Below the pieces are notes generated by a model. The model did no database searches, had not been told where the DNA came from, and saw only the letters and a program-made list of their open reading frames with translations. 64,000 bases of DNA from Tepidiforma bonchosmolovskayae (lineage in GTDB: Bacteria; Chloroflexota; Dehalococcoidia; Tepidiformales; Tepidiformaceae): assembly GCF_008838325.1 (NCBI RefSeq), contig NZ_CP042829.1:620001-684000 (forward strand), given 5' to 3'. The stretch's first letter is position 1, and every line of letters starts with the position of its first letter. Shown here in pieces: positions 8,286 through 16,024 of the stretch. The translations under genes and the position numbers were made by a program.

Positions 8286-9365
8286 ATGATGGTGGAGATG
8301 GACTGGTGCCGCTGCTGCGAGCAGGGGAGCGCCGGCTGGGAGCTGGCCTGGCGTCCGCTGCGGCGCTACCGGCGGTGGCTGGCGGCCGGGCCGGACCGGG
8401 GGGAGCGGGTGGAGGTGTGCGAGGGGTGTGCCCGGTGGCTGGCGGGCCTCGTGGTGGATGCGCGCGGCGGAGGCGAGAGCCGCCTGTTCGGCCAGCCGGG
8501 GGCGAACGGCCGCCACCTGGTCTTCGATGACCAGTGTGCGGCCTGCTGCGAGTCACCGGCAGAGCGGGCGTACGCGGTGCGGTGGGCGAGCGGACCGGCT
8601 GTGCGTGGGGAGCTGTTCCTGTGCACCGCCTGTGCGCGGTGGCTGCTGGGGCTGGCCCGCTCGGGGCGGACCGTGCGGGGGATGGGCGAGCGGTACCTCG
8701 ATGGGGCGTACGGCGCGTGGCCGCACCCGCGGCTGCGGGGGATGCGGACCTGGGCGCGGGTGCGCGACGCCGGGGCGACGGCGGTGCTCGCTGCGGCGAC
8801 GGAGACGATGGGGCTGGAGCCGTGCGAGGCGCCGGGCGAGGCCGATGCGGTGCTGGTGGAAGCGACCCCCTCGGGGCAGGCGCGGGCACTGGCAGCGTCG
8901 CTCGGGCCGGCGGTGCGGAGGATGGTGGTGCTGGCGGCACACGGCTGCCGCGCGGACGTCGCGGGGGCGCTGGAGCTTGGCGCGGCGGGCTGGGTGACGG
9001 TCCCGGCAACGCCGCAGCAGCTGACCGCGGCGCTGGCGCGGCTGGCGCGGGGCCAGGCGGGCGGCGCGTGGGACCCTGCCACCCTCCTCCCGGCGGCAGA
9101 CCCGACAGGGGGCGACCGGCCGTGGCTGTGGATGCCGGTGCCGGGCGGCGACGGGTGGGAGCTGGCGTGGCTGGTCCGGCGGTTCTGCCGGGGCTACGAC
9201 ACAGTGGGGGCGGCGGAGGGTGGCATCGCGGTCGTGCCCGTGGTGCCGCCGGCGTGTATCGGGCGGGTGCGTGAACGGCTGCAGGAGGCGGTCGGCGGCG
9301 CGGCGGCCATCGAGGTGCGCCGCAGCGGGGAGCCGCCGGCGCGGCGGTTCGAGGCTGCGGGATAG
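8286..9365 (+). CDS. Tandem zinc-ribbon protein with degenerate receiver and degenerate GGDEF-like regions
   Basis: I do not recognise this 359-residue protein as a named family. Residues 8-55 and 82-123 look like a duplicated zinc-binding unit: each has a CxxC-type pair (CRCCEQ, CAACCES) and ends in CxxCARWLxGL. Residues about 165-255 follow the receiver fold: ADAVLVEATPSG aligns with the usual xDLVLLDxxMPG, placing Glu at the phosphoacceptor Asp, and LELGAAGWVTVPATPQQL matches the segment normally holding the conserved Lys, here Val. The C-terminus (RRFCRGYDTVGAAEGGIAVV) resembles a diguanylate-cyclase strand with GGDEF replaced. It would then be a non-phosphorylated, non-catalytic signalling scaffold. 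All domain assignments beyond the cysteine repeats are inference. Confidence 0.6.
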   Translation: MMVEMDWCRCCEQGSAGWELAWRPLRRYRRWLAAGPDRGERVEVCEGCARWLAGLVVDARGGGESRLFGQPGANGRHLVFDDQCAACCESPAERAYAVRWASGPAVRGELFLCTACARWLLGLARSGRTVRGMGERYLDGAYGAWPHPRLRGMRTWARVRDAGATAVLAAATETMGLEPCEAPGEADAVLVEATPSGQARALAASLGPAVRRMVVLAAHGCRADVAGALELGAAGWVTVPATPQQLTAALARLARGQAGGAWDPATLLPAADPTGGDRPWLWMPVPGGDGWELAWLVRRFCRGYDTVGAAEGGIAVVPVVPPACIGRVRERLQEAVGGAAAIEVRRSGEPPARRFEAAG

Positions 9366-9428
9366 CGCTGCGGCGCATGCGGGAATCTCCTGAGCGCAGG
9401 GCCGGACGGTTTATGGCATGCTGCGCGC

Positions 9429-9875
9429 ATGTACACGATCCGGGTGACGCCGGAGGGCCGGCTGCACGCTGAGGCGAGCGGGCGGCTCTCGACGGCGGAG
9501 GCGCTGCGCCTGGCCTCGCAGGGGTTCGCGCTGGCGGATGCCGGGGCGATTACGGACCTGCTCGTCGATGTGCGGGGCGTGGAGCGGGGCCCGGGGCAGT
9601 GGCTCGTGCTGGGAGCCGTGGTTGCCAGCCGGATGGACGGCCCGATGCGGCTGGCGGTGGTGGCGGGCCCGGCGCAGGAGCCGGTGGTGCGGCGGATCCT
9701 GCGGTACGCAGGACTGCGCAACCGGGCGGCGGTGGTGATGACCGAGGAGGAGGCGCACCGGTGGTTCGCGGGCCGGTTCCGGGAGCGCGGGCGGGAGGGG
9801 GCTGTGCGGCCGGCGGCGGCGCAGGCAGCGCCGGGAGCGGCCGAGGCAGAGGAGTTCAGGCCGAGGGCGGGATAA
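9429..9875 (+). CDS. Small SpoIIAA/STAS-like protein of unknown function
   Basis: This 148-residue cytoplasmic protein has no recognised enzyme motif. The pattern of short strands and helices (YTIRVTPEGRLHAEASGRLS, DLLVDVRGVERGPG, MRLAVVAGPAQEPVVRRILR) resembles STAS or SpoIIAA-like folds used in anti-sigma switching or lipid binding. It ends in an alanine-rich tail. Its last 20 bases overlap the 3' end of the convergent MaoC gene. The start follows CATGCT plus six bases, possibly leaderless. The fold suggestion is weak. Confidence 0.55.
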   Translation: MYTIRVTPEGRLHAEASGRLSTAEALRLASQGFALADAGAITDLLVDVRGVERGPGQWLVLGAVVASRMDGPMRLAVVAGPAQEPVVRRILRYAGLRNRAAVVMTEEEAHRWFAGRFRERGREGAVRPAAAQAAPGAAEAEEFRPRAG

Positions 9876-10269
9876 CGACGGCTTCGCCCTCGACGACCGT
9901 CTTGCCGTCCTGGTTGGTGACGGTTGTCTTGAACTTTACCCAGCGGCGCTGTTCGAGCTTTTCGATGGCTTCGACGCGGGCCGTGAGGGTATCGCCGAAG
10001 AAGACGGGCGCCCGGAAGTTGAGGGTCTGGCTGACGTAGATGGAGCCCGGGCCCGGGAGCTGCATGGCGAGGACGGTCGAGATGAAGGAGCCGGTGAGCA
10101 TGCCGTGTGCGATGCGCTGCCTGAACATGCCGCGGGCGGCGCTGACGGCGTCGACGTGCGCCGGGTTGAGGTCGCCGGTAATGCCTGCGAAGAGGTAGAC
10201 GTCGGATTCGGAGATCGTTTTCGAGAAGGACGCGGAATCGCCGATGGAGATGTCGTCGTAGGTAGCCAT
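9856..10269 (-). CDS. MaoC-like hotdog hydratase
   Basis: The 137-residue length and motif fit (R)-specific enoyl-CoA hydratases of the MaoC/PhaJ family, which hydrate trans-2-enoyl-CoA. The catalytic hydratase motif is GITGDLNPAHVD (Asp and His on one loop), followed by FRQRIAHGML, another family hallmark. The core strand IYVSQTLNFRAPVFFGDTL is also typical. It could supply 3-hydroxyacyl-CoA from beta-oxidation, in line with the CoA transferases and acyl-CoA carboxylase in the window; a related dehydratase role is possible. It is monocistronic as far as visible and converges on the STAS-like gene. Confidence 0.88.
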   Translation of the reverse strand: MATYDDISIGDSASFSKTISESDVYLFAGITGDLNPAHVDAVSAARGMFRQRIAHGMLTGSFISTVLAMQLPGPGSIYVSQTLNFRAPVFFGDTLTARVEAIEKLEQRRWVKFKTTVTNQDGKTVVEGEAVVIPPSA

Positions 10270-10313
10270 GGTGGGAAGGATGGGGCCGCCGCCGGTTGCG
10301 GGAAAGCGGCGGC

Positions 10314-11162
10314 TCAGGGGGTGGGGAGGAAGAGCTGGTACTTGCCGGCGACGGGGGTGCCGGCGGCGAGGGGCGCATCGATGACGAGGGTTATGGGGCC
10401 GACGGACTCGCCGACGGTGTTGCGGACGGCGGCGACGATGGTGACATTCCGGCCCTGTCCTGAGGCGATCACGAGTTCGGAGCGGGCGCCGAGGGTGGCG
10501 ACAGCCCCGAAGGACTGGCCGGCGGCGGCAAGGGTCGCGGTGCGGAGGTTGAGCTGGCCGAAGAGTTTGGAACCGTTGGCGACCCAGAGGTCGACGAGGA
10601 CGACGTGGGTCATGCCGGCGGTCTCCTGCTTGCGGATGGCGCTGGCGAGCTGGAGCGATTCACTGCCGCCGGCAGCGACGAGGATGCAGGAGAAGTACTC
10701 GATCGGGTAGACGGCGGCGCGGGTTGCCCTGACAGAGATGCCGCTGATGGCCTGTTCGACCGAGAGGGCGACGGCGGTTTCGCGGAGGGTGCCGCACTGG
10801 GTGGGCTGCTGGAGCAGCGAGGGGTCGATTGTGGGGGTGGCTGAGGGGGTAGAGCGCGCGCCAGCGACGGCTTCTTCTGGCGAGGCCGGGGGCGACGGCG
10901 ACGGGGAGGGCTCTTCGCGGGTGGGCGAGGCTGGTGTACGGGTTGCTGCGGCCCGCGGGGTCGGGCTGGCCGCGATGGACTCGACCCGGACGCTGCCGGT
11001 GGCGTTCGAATGCTGCGGGGAGGGCTGCACGGCGACGGCGAGGAGGAGGGCAGCGATGACGACCGCCGCAGGCAGAAGGTAGGCCGGGCGCAGGAAGCGG
11101 CCGAGGGCGGCGTTGGGTTCGAGGGTGCCGGGCGGGCGACTCCGCGTTTCCACCGATGTCAC
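10314..11162 (-). CDS. Single-pass membrane protein with S/T/P-rich stalk and unknown extracellular domain
   Basis: About 282 residues from the GTG at 11162, which is preceded by a GAGG ribosome site. Residues 27-46 are a membrane helix (LLPAAVVIAALLLAVAVQ). A Ser/Thr/Pro-rich stalk spans roughly residues 50-110. The remaining domain has two cysteines (QPTQCGTLRE, YFSCILVAAG) and a run of beta strands such as HVVLVDLWVANGSKLFGQ, similar in feel to DUF4352-type domains. It faces out of the cell. The frame is open further upstream, but the extension is low-complexity and would run through the shared promoter region with the P450 gene. Function is unknown. Confidence 0.6.
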   Translation of the reverse strand: MTSVETRSRPPGTLEPNAALGRFLRPAYLLPAAVVIAALLLAVAVQPSPQHSNATGSVRVESIAASPTPRAAATRTPASPTREEPSPSPSPPASPEEAVAGARSTPSATPTIDPSLLQQPTQCGTLRETAVALSVEQAISGISVRATRAAVYPIEYFSCILVAAGGSESLQLASAIRKQETAGMTHVVLVDLWVANGSKLFGQLNLRTATLAAAGQSFGAVATLGARSELVIASGQGRNVTIVAAVRNTVGESVGPITLVIDAPLAAGTPVAGKYQLFLPTP

Positions 11163-11375
11163 GGTAGGCGGTTCCTCGCGGCGGGGGGATACGGGAATCC
11201 CTGATTCGGGCGGCGGCGTACATGGATTTGGAGGGAACGTCACTCCAGGGGTGGCGGCGGGACGGGCTCGCGCGGGCCTCGGCGCGGGCCGTGGACCGCC
11301 TGCCGGCCGGGCGGGCGGCTTCGGGGAAGCGACTCGGGCCGCCCGCCGCGGGCCGTACTGGTCCACTGTTCATGC

Positions 11376-11403
11376 TTGATCAATTATTGCGGCTGACTAC
11401 ACT
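11376..11403 (+). promoter_or_regulatory. Promoter of the P450 gene (-35 TTGATC, -10 TACACT)
   Basis: TTGATC at 11376-11381 and TACACT at 11398-11403 are 16 bases apart. Six bases then separate the -10 box from the GTG at 11410, so the transcript would be leaderless. The -35 box is part of the palindrome TTGATCAA in an AT-rich island, which may also serve the divergent gene. The rest of 11163-11375 shows nothing clear. Confidence 0.6.
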
Positions 11404-11409
11404 GGCCGG

Positions 11410-12624
11410 GTGGTGTTCTTCCGACCGGACCGGCCGGGCTATGGCGAGAACCCGTACCCGGAGCTCGAGCGGCTGCGGCGAACGGAGCCGGTGCACTGGA
11501 GCGCGAATCTCGGGGCGTGGGTGCTGACGCGGTACGCGGAGTGCGAGCAGGTGCTCCTCGATGCGGAGACGTTTTCGGCGGACCCGGCCGACGGGGCGGG
11601 GCAGGCCGGCGAGCGGGTGGCGGCGCACCGGGCGGCGATGCCGCTCGGAGATGCGCCGATCCTCGGGCATACCGACGGCCCAGACCATGCCCGGCTTCGC
11701 GCTGTGGTGAACCGGGCGTTCGGGGCGCGGGCGATCGCGGCGCGGGAGCACGGAATCCGCGAGCTCGTGGGGGAGCTCCTGGAGCGGGCGGAGCGAGGCA
11801 GGCCGTTCGAGCTGATGGACGGGCTGGCGCGCCCGCTGGCGACGATGACTGTGCTCCAGCATTTCGGGCTGCCGCCCGCGCGCCGGGAGGGGTTTCACGC
11901 GGCGGCGCTGGCGGTGATGCGGGCGCGGGTGGATGGGCTGTCAGACCCGGCGGCCCCCCGCGCGGCGGAGGCTGCGGCTGGATACATCCTGGAAACGCTG
12001 GACGAGGCGGCACCGCCCGGGGCGGGCGGCGGTTCGACCCTTGCGGGCGAGCTGGCGCGGGCGCTGGATGCGGGGGAGCTCTCGGCGGCGGAGGCGGTGA
12101 TGCTGCTGGTGCACATTGGGTTGGCCGGGAACGGGCCGACCGCGATGGCGCTCGGGCACGCGGTCGCGGCGCTGGCGATGCACCCGGATGTCGCGGCGGC
12201 GCTGGCCGCCGGCAGCCTTGGCGCGGCAGCTGTAATCGAGGAGACGCTCCGGTGGGACAGCCCGACACACTCGGTGCCGCGGTTCGCGCGGAGGGACGCG
12301 GTGGTGGGCGGCCGGCGTGTCCGCGCCGGGCAGCGGCTGCTGGTGATGATCGGTGCAGCGAACCGGGACCCCGAGCGGTTCGCGGACCCGGACCGGTTCG
12401 ACCCGCGGCGGACGGGGCCGCGGCACCTGAGCTTCGGCGTCGGGATGCACTACTGCCTGGGTGCGCCGCTGGCGCGCGCGGAGCTGGCGATTGCGCTCGA
12501 GGAGCTGGTCCGGCGGTTCGGCGTGCCGCGGGTGGTCGAGGCTGCACGGGGCGGGACGCTGGAGGTGCGCGGGTTCGAACGGCTGGTCATCGCGCCGTGG
12601 GAGCCGGGCGAGCTCGAGGGCTGA
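11410..12624 (+). CDS. Cytochrome P450 with atypical I-helix
   Basis: This 404-residue soluble monooxygenase would hydroxylate an unknown substrate using electrons from a ferredoxin. The heme-binding loop FGVGMHYCLG puts the ligand Cys at residue 349. The ExxR of helix K is ETLR at 278-281, and the ERFADPDRFDPRR meander is present. N-terminal HARLRAVVNRAF is the C-helix heme-contact motif. The oddity is the I-helix: residues 239-244 read AGNGPT where the oxygen-activating acid/alcohol pair (as in AGxD/E-T-T) is expected, so the acidic residue is missing and a Pro is inserted. This could mean peroxygenase-type or altered chemistry. No redox partner gene is adjacent. Confidence 0.93.
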   Translation: MVFFRPDRPGYGENPYPELERLRRTEPVHWSANLGAWVLTRYAECEQVLLDAETFSADPADGAGQAGERVAAHRAAMPLGDAPILGHTDGPDHARLRAVVNRAFGARAIAAREHGIRELVGELLERAERGRPFELMDGLARPLATMTVLQHFGLPPARREGFHAAALAVMRARVDGLSDPAAPRAAEAAAGYILETLDEAAPPGAGGGSTLAGELARALDAGELSAAEAVMLLVHIGLAGNGPTAMALGHAVAALAMHPDVAAALAAGSLGAAAVIEETLRWDSPTHSVPRFARRDAVVGGRRVRAGQRLLVMIGAANRDPERFADPDRFDPRRTGPRHLSFGVGMHYCLGAPLARAELAIALEELVRRFGVPRVVEAARGGTLEVRGFERLVIAPWEPGELEG

Positions 12625-12636
12625 GCCCCGGGTTCG

Positions 12637-13116
12637 TTAGAGGGCACAGAGGCGGCGCGCTCCCTGGAGCCCGGTCCGCTCGAGCAGGTCGAGCGCGGAG
12701 GCGCCAAGGACGGGCAGCGGGCCTTCGAGGATTTCGGCAAGGGGCGCGAGGACGAAGGCGCGCTCGGCGATGCGGGGATGGGGGATGGTGAGTTCGGGGG
12801 CCTCGAGCCGGAGTTCGCCGTAGAAGAGGATGTCGAGGTCGATGGGGCGCGGGCCCCATCGGCGGGCAGGGCGGCGGCCGAGCGCGTGTTCGATCGCCTT
12901 CAGTTCGGCGAGGAGAGCGGCGGGCGGGAGGTCGGTCTCGGCGAGGACGGCGGCGTTGAGGAAGGGGGGCTGGTCGGCAGGGACCGGAGGCGTTTCCCAG
13001 GCGAAGGAGCGGCGGACCACGGCGATGCCGGCGGCTTCGAGGGCGGCGATGGCGGCGCGGAGGTTACCGAGGCGGTCGCCGAGGTTGGACCCGAGGGCGA
13101 TGGCGACGCGGGTCAT
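12637..13116 (-). CDS. folK: 6-hydroxymethyl-7,8-dihydropterin pyrophosphokinase
   Basis: FolK transfers pyrophosphate from ATP to hydroxymethyl-dihydropterin, making the substrate of FolP. The 159-residue protein has the start motif ALGSNLGDR, the substrate segment QPPFLNAAVL and the signature RRWGPRPIDLDILFYG with the two metal-binding Asp. The C-terminal HPRIAERAFVLAPLAEI is also standard. The ATG overlaps the folP stop by four bases. No folB gene is present between folP and folK, where it often sits. Confidence 0.96.
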   Translation of the reverse strand: MTRVAIALGSNLGDRLGNLRAAIAALEAAGIAVVRRSFAWETPPVPADQPPFLNAAVLAETDLPPAALLAELKAIEHALGRRPARRWGPRPIDLDILFYGELRLEAPELTIPHPRIAERAFVLAPLAEILEGPLPVLGASALDLLERTGLQGARRLCAL

Positions 13117-14000
13117 AGGGCGGGCGGCTGGCGCCAGCCGGCGCGGGCGATGGCGTCGGTCATGCGGGCGACGCGTACCATGGCGGCGACGTCGTGGACG
13201 CGGACGATATCGGCGCCGGCGGCGATGCTGAAGGCGACGGTGGCGGCGGTGCCTTCGAGCCGCTGGTCGACGGGCGCATCGAGGACGAGGCCGATGGTGG
13301 ACTTGCGGGAGGTGCCGACGAGGAGGGGGAGGTCGAAGCGCCAGAGTTCGGGCAGGCGGCGGAGCATTTCGAGGTTCTGCTCGGGGGTCCAGCCGAAGCC
13401 GAAGCCGGGGTCGAGGATGATGCGCTCCGGGGGGATGCCCGCGCCGGATGCGATGGCCAGGGTGGCCTCGAAGCCGGCGGCGATGTCGCCGACGACGTCG
13501 TGGAAGGTGCGCCCGCGCTGATTATGCATGGCGATGACGGGGCAGCCGGCGCGGGCGGCAACGGCGGCCATGTCGGGGTCGCGGCGGAGGCCCCAGATGT
13601 CGTTGACGGCGTCGGCGCCGGCCTCGAGGGCGGCTTCGGCGACGGAGGCGTGGTAGGTATCGACGGAGATAGGGAGCCCGGTGGCGGCGCGCACGGCGCG
13701 GAGGCAGGGGAGGAGGCGGCGGAGCTCTTCGGCGGGGTCGAGTTCCTGCGCGCCGGGGCGGGAGGATTCGGCGCCGATATCGAGGATGTCGGCGCCCTCG
13801 GCCTCGAAGCGGCAGGCGAGCGCGGCGGCAGCCCCGGGGTCGGCATTGACGCCATCGCCGCTGAAGGAGTCGGGGGTGACGTTGATGATACCCATGACGT
13901 ACGTGCGGGCGCCCCAGCGGAATTCGCGGCCGCGGATGACGGTGGAGGGTGCGCGGTAGGCGCGTGCGAGGGGCCAGGAGACGGGCCGGGTGCTGGTCAT
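13113..14000 (-). CDS. folP: Dihydropteroate synthase
   Basis: FolP joins p-aminobenzoate to dihydropterin pyrophosphate. The 295-residue TIM barrel shows MGIINVTPDSFSGDG, the pterin-binding DIGAESSRPGA (slightly changed from DIGGESTRPGA), NDIWGLRRDPDMA, DPGFGFGWT, the substrate loop GTSRKS and the terminal RVHDV. It is the middle gene of a JAMM-folP-folK operon with ATGA overlaps on both sides. About 20 residues at the N-terminus precede the core. Confidence 0.96.
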   Translation of the reverse strand: MTSTRPVSWPLARAYRAPSTVIRGREFRWGARTYVMGIINVTPDSFSGDGVNADPGAAAALACRFEAEGADILDIGAESSRPGAQELDPAEELRRLLPCLRAVRAATGLPISVDTYHASVAEAALEAGADAVNDIWGLRRDPDMAAVAARAGCPVIAMHNQRGRTFHDVVGDIAAGFEATLAIASGAGIPPERIILDPGFGFGWTPEQNLEMLRRLPELWRFDLPLLVGTSRKSTIGLVLDAPVDQRLEGTAATVAFSIAAGADIVRVHDVAAMVRVARMTDAIARAGWRQPPAL

Positions 14001-14419
14001 CCGGGGAGGATTTCGAACTCCTGCTCGACCGGCTGGCCGTCCTGGATATACCAGGCGCGGACCTCCGGGTTGGCGCGGTCGGCGACGCCGATGACGAAGT
14101 GGACGAAGGGCGGGCCGAAGAAGGGGCCCATCATGCGGATGTCGGTGGGGCTGGGGATGGGGGGCGAACCGGTGTGGGAGTGGTAGAAGCCGGCGAGCTC
14201 TGCGCCGGCGGCATCGATCGCTTCTTCGTGGCGGCGGGTTTCGAGAGGGTCGATGGAGAAGCGGTAGGGGCTGTTTTCGGCGTTGCGGGCGCGGCGGATT
14301 TCGGTCACGACGCCGTCGCGGGCGGCGATGAGGCCGCAGGCTTCGATGGGGGCATCTTCGAGGGCGTGAGCGATCATCTGGTCGAGCTGCGCCCTGGTGA
14401 GGCGGATGGCGATGGCCAC
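13997..14419 (-). CDS. JAMM/MPN-domain zinc metalloprotease-like protein
   Basis: This 140-residue protein carries the complete JAMM motif: Glu in PIEACGL near residue 27, then GFYHSHTGSPPIPSPTD, which gives HxH, Ser and Asp zinc and catalytic residues. Prokaryotic family members cut isopeptide-like or C-terminal bonds next to sulfur-carrier proteins (Mec+/QbsD type) or ubiquitin-like modifiers. No sulfur-carrier gene is visible nearby; instead it heads the folP-folK operon with an ATGA overlap. The GTG at 14419 follows TGGAG at good spacing. Catalytic function is likely; the substrate is unknown. Confidence 0.85.
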   Translation of the reverse strand: MAIAIRLTRAQLDQMIAHALEDAPIEACGLIAARDGVVTEIRRARNAENSPYRFSIDPLETRRHEEAIDAAGAELAGFYHSHTGSPPIPSPTDIRMMGPFFGPPFVHFVIGVADRANPEVRAWYIQDGQPVEQEFEILPG

Positions 14420-14450
14420 GGCGACTCCAGGAGGTGGTGGGTGTGACCCT

Positions 14451-14456
14451 ATTGTA
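14451..14456 (-). promoter_or_regulatory. -10 box TACAAT of the JAMM-folP-folK operon
   Basis: TACAAT on the minus strand differs from the consensus TATAAT at one base. It lies about 32 bases before the GTG at 14419, leaving a short leader with the ribosome site TGGAG. No good -35 box is seen. Confidence 0.5.
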
Positions 14457-14477
14457 GGGGCGGGGTGCCGGAGAAGC

Positions 14478-14508
14478 GCGGAAGGGGCGCCGGGGGCGCC
14501 CCTTCCGC
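14478..14508 (-). terminator. Terminator after the multicopper oxidase gene
   Basis: A perfect 13-bp stem (14478-14490 with 14496-14508) with a 5-base loop lies 29 bases past the oxidase stop, in front of the next operon. It lacks a T-run, but no other terminator is visible there. Confidence 0.65.
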
Positions 14509-14536
14509 CGGGGAGGGAGGACGGCCAGGGAGCGGG

Positions 14537-15808
14537 TCAGGCGTTCTGTTCACACCAGAGGGTGAAGACGCCCTTTTCGGTATCGGGGATGTTCTGCCGG
14601 TTCGTGGAGAGGCTGACGCGAAGGTCGGGCGAGGGTTCGGTAACCGGCAGGGCGACGGTCTTGAGGATATCGGCGACTTTGAAGTTCTCGTCTTCGACGA
14701 CGAGGACCGTGACGAGGCCGAAGAAGCCGGCGGCGCTTTCAGCGTGGCTGAGGACGTGGCAGTGGAAGGCCCAGAGGCCAGGTTCGAAGCAGTCGATGAT
14801 GGTGTCGTAGCGGTTGCCGGGCGGCACGTCGATGGTGTCGCACTTATACGGGTTGGGGAGCTTGTAGCCGTCGATGGCGAAGACTTCCATGGCGAGGCCA
14901 TGGAGGTGCATCGGGTGATACATCATGCCCTCGTTCATCCAGCGGACGAGGATCCGTTCGCCTTTCTTTGCGACGAGGGCATCGGTCGCCGGGAAGCTCT
15001 TGCCGTTGAGGGTGTAGCCGAGGAGGGAGTCGTTAAGGATGAGGATGTATTCGCGGTCGTACTTCGGGTAGTCGTTGGGGTCGGCGGGGTCGACGATGAA
15101 GGCGCCGAGGAGGCCGCGGTTGACCTGGTCGGCGGAGTCGTGGTGGGAGTGGTACATGTGGGAGCCGGCGTTCTTGAGCGTGAATTCGTAGGTGAATGTT
15201 TGGCCGGGCTCGATCGGGTCCTGGGTGACGAAGGGGACGCCATCCATGGTGTAGGGCACGTGGATGCCGTGCCAGTGGACGGCGGTGCTTTCGGTGAGGT
15301 TGTTCTTGACGTTGATGCGGACGCGGTCGCCGACTCTGCCGCGGAGGATCGGGCCGGGGATCATGCCGTTGTAGCCGCGGGCTTTTTCGACCTGGCCGGG
15401 AGCGACCTCCCAATCGACCTCGTCGACGGTGATGTCCCAGACCTTGACGCCGTTTTCGATGCGGGGCTCGAGCGGGATGTTGCCGCGACCCCTGGTAATG
15501 GGGCTCTTCTGGTTGCGGAGGAAGTCGACGACGCCCTGCTTGTGGTCGGCGTCGATTTTGCGCCATTTCTCCTGGGCTGCAGGCGCGCCGCCGGAGGCCG
15601 GGGTGGGGCCTGGTTTGACGTTGCCGGGCTGGACGCCGGTCGGCTCGGCCTTCTGGCCGGTCGGGTCTTCGTAGCAGGCGCTGGCGATGGCGCCGGCTGC
15701 GACCGGCAGGGCAGCGCCAACAATGCCGGCCTTGCGGAGGAAGCGGCGCCGGTCGAGGCGGGTAGACACCTGGGTGAGTTCGGTGTCGCTGGCGAGGGGT
15801 TCCGACAT
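14537..15808 (-). CDS. Tat-exported two-domain multicopper oxidase
   Basis: This 423-residue laccase-like enzyme would oxidise phenols, metals or another substrate outside the membrane and reduce oxygen to water. Residues 20-26 (RRRFLRK) with the following hydrophobic stretch form a clear Tat signal. Copper ligands lie in HWHG (178-181), HSHHD (220-224), HPMHLHG (298-304) and HCHVLSH (349-355). Only about 75 residues separate the second and third motifs, so the middle cupredoxin domain of three-domain laccases is absent. The ATG at 15808 has a strong AAGGAGG site; the open frame further upstream runs antisense to the UspA gene and is not used. It is divergent from the UspA gene across 216 bases. 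Confidence 0.93.
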   Translation of the reverse strand: MSEPLASDTELTQVSTRLDRRRFLRKAGIVGAALPVAAGAIASACYEDPTGQKAEPTGVQPGNVKPGPTPASGGAPAAQEKWRKIDADHKQGVVDFLRNQKSPITRGRGNIPLEPRIENGVKVWDITVDEVDWEVAPGQVEKARGYNGMIPGPILRGRVGDRVRINVKNNLTESTAVHWHGIHVPYTMDGVPFVTQDPIEPGQTFTYEFTLKNAGSHMYHSHHDSADQVNRGLLGAFIVDPADPNDYPKYDREYILILNDSLLGYTLNGKSFPATDALVAKKGERILVRWMNEGMMYHPMHLHGLAMEVFAIDGYKLPNPYKCDTIDVPPGNRYDTIIDCFEPGLWAFHCHVLSHAESAAGFFGLVTVLVVEDENFKVADILKTVALPVTEPSPDLRVSLSTNRQNIPDTEKGVFTLWCEQNA

Positions 15809-16024
15809 GGGACTGTGGCCTCCTTGCGACGTATCGCGGGAGTATGGTCGACCCGCGGGCGCGAAATGGAGACGGCCGGAGGGCCTGAAACGGCGGGCCG
15901 GTCGTTCGTTCGTGAAGGTTTTCGCAAGGGGGCGTTCGGCGGAGAACACGGGACCGAGTGGACCCTCGCGCAGTCCGGCGCGATCGTTCATGCTTGGGCA
16001 ACCAGCGTAGAGGTGGACTGAACC

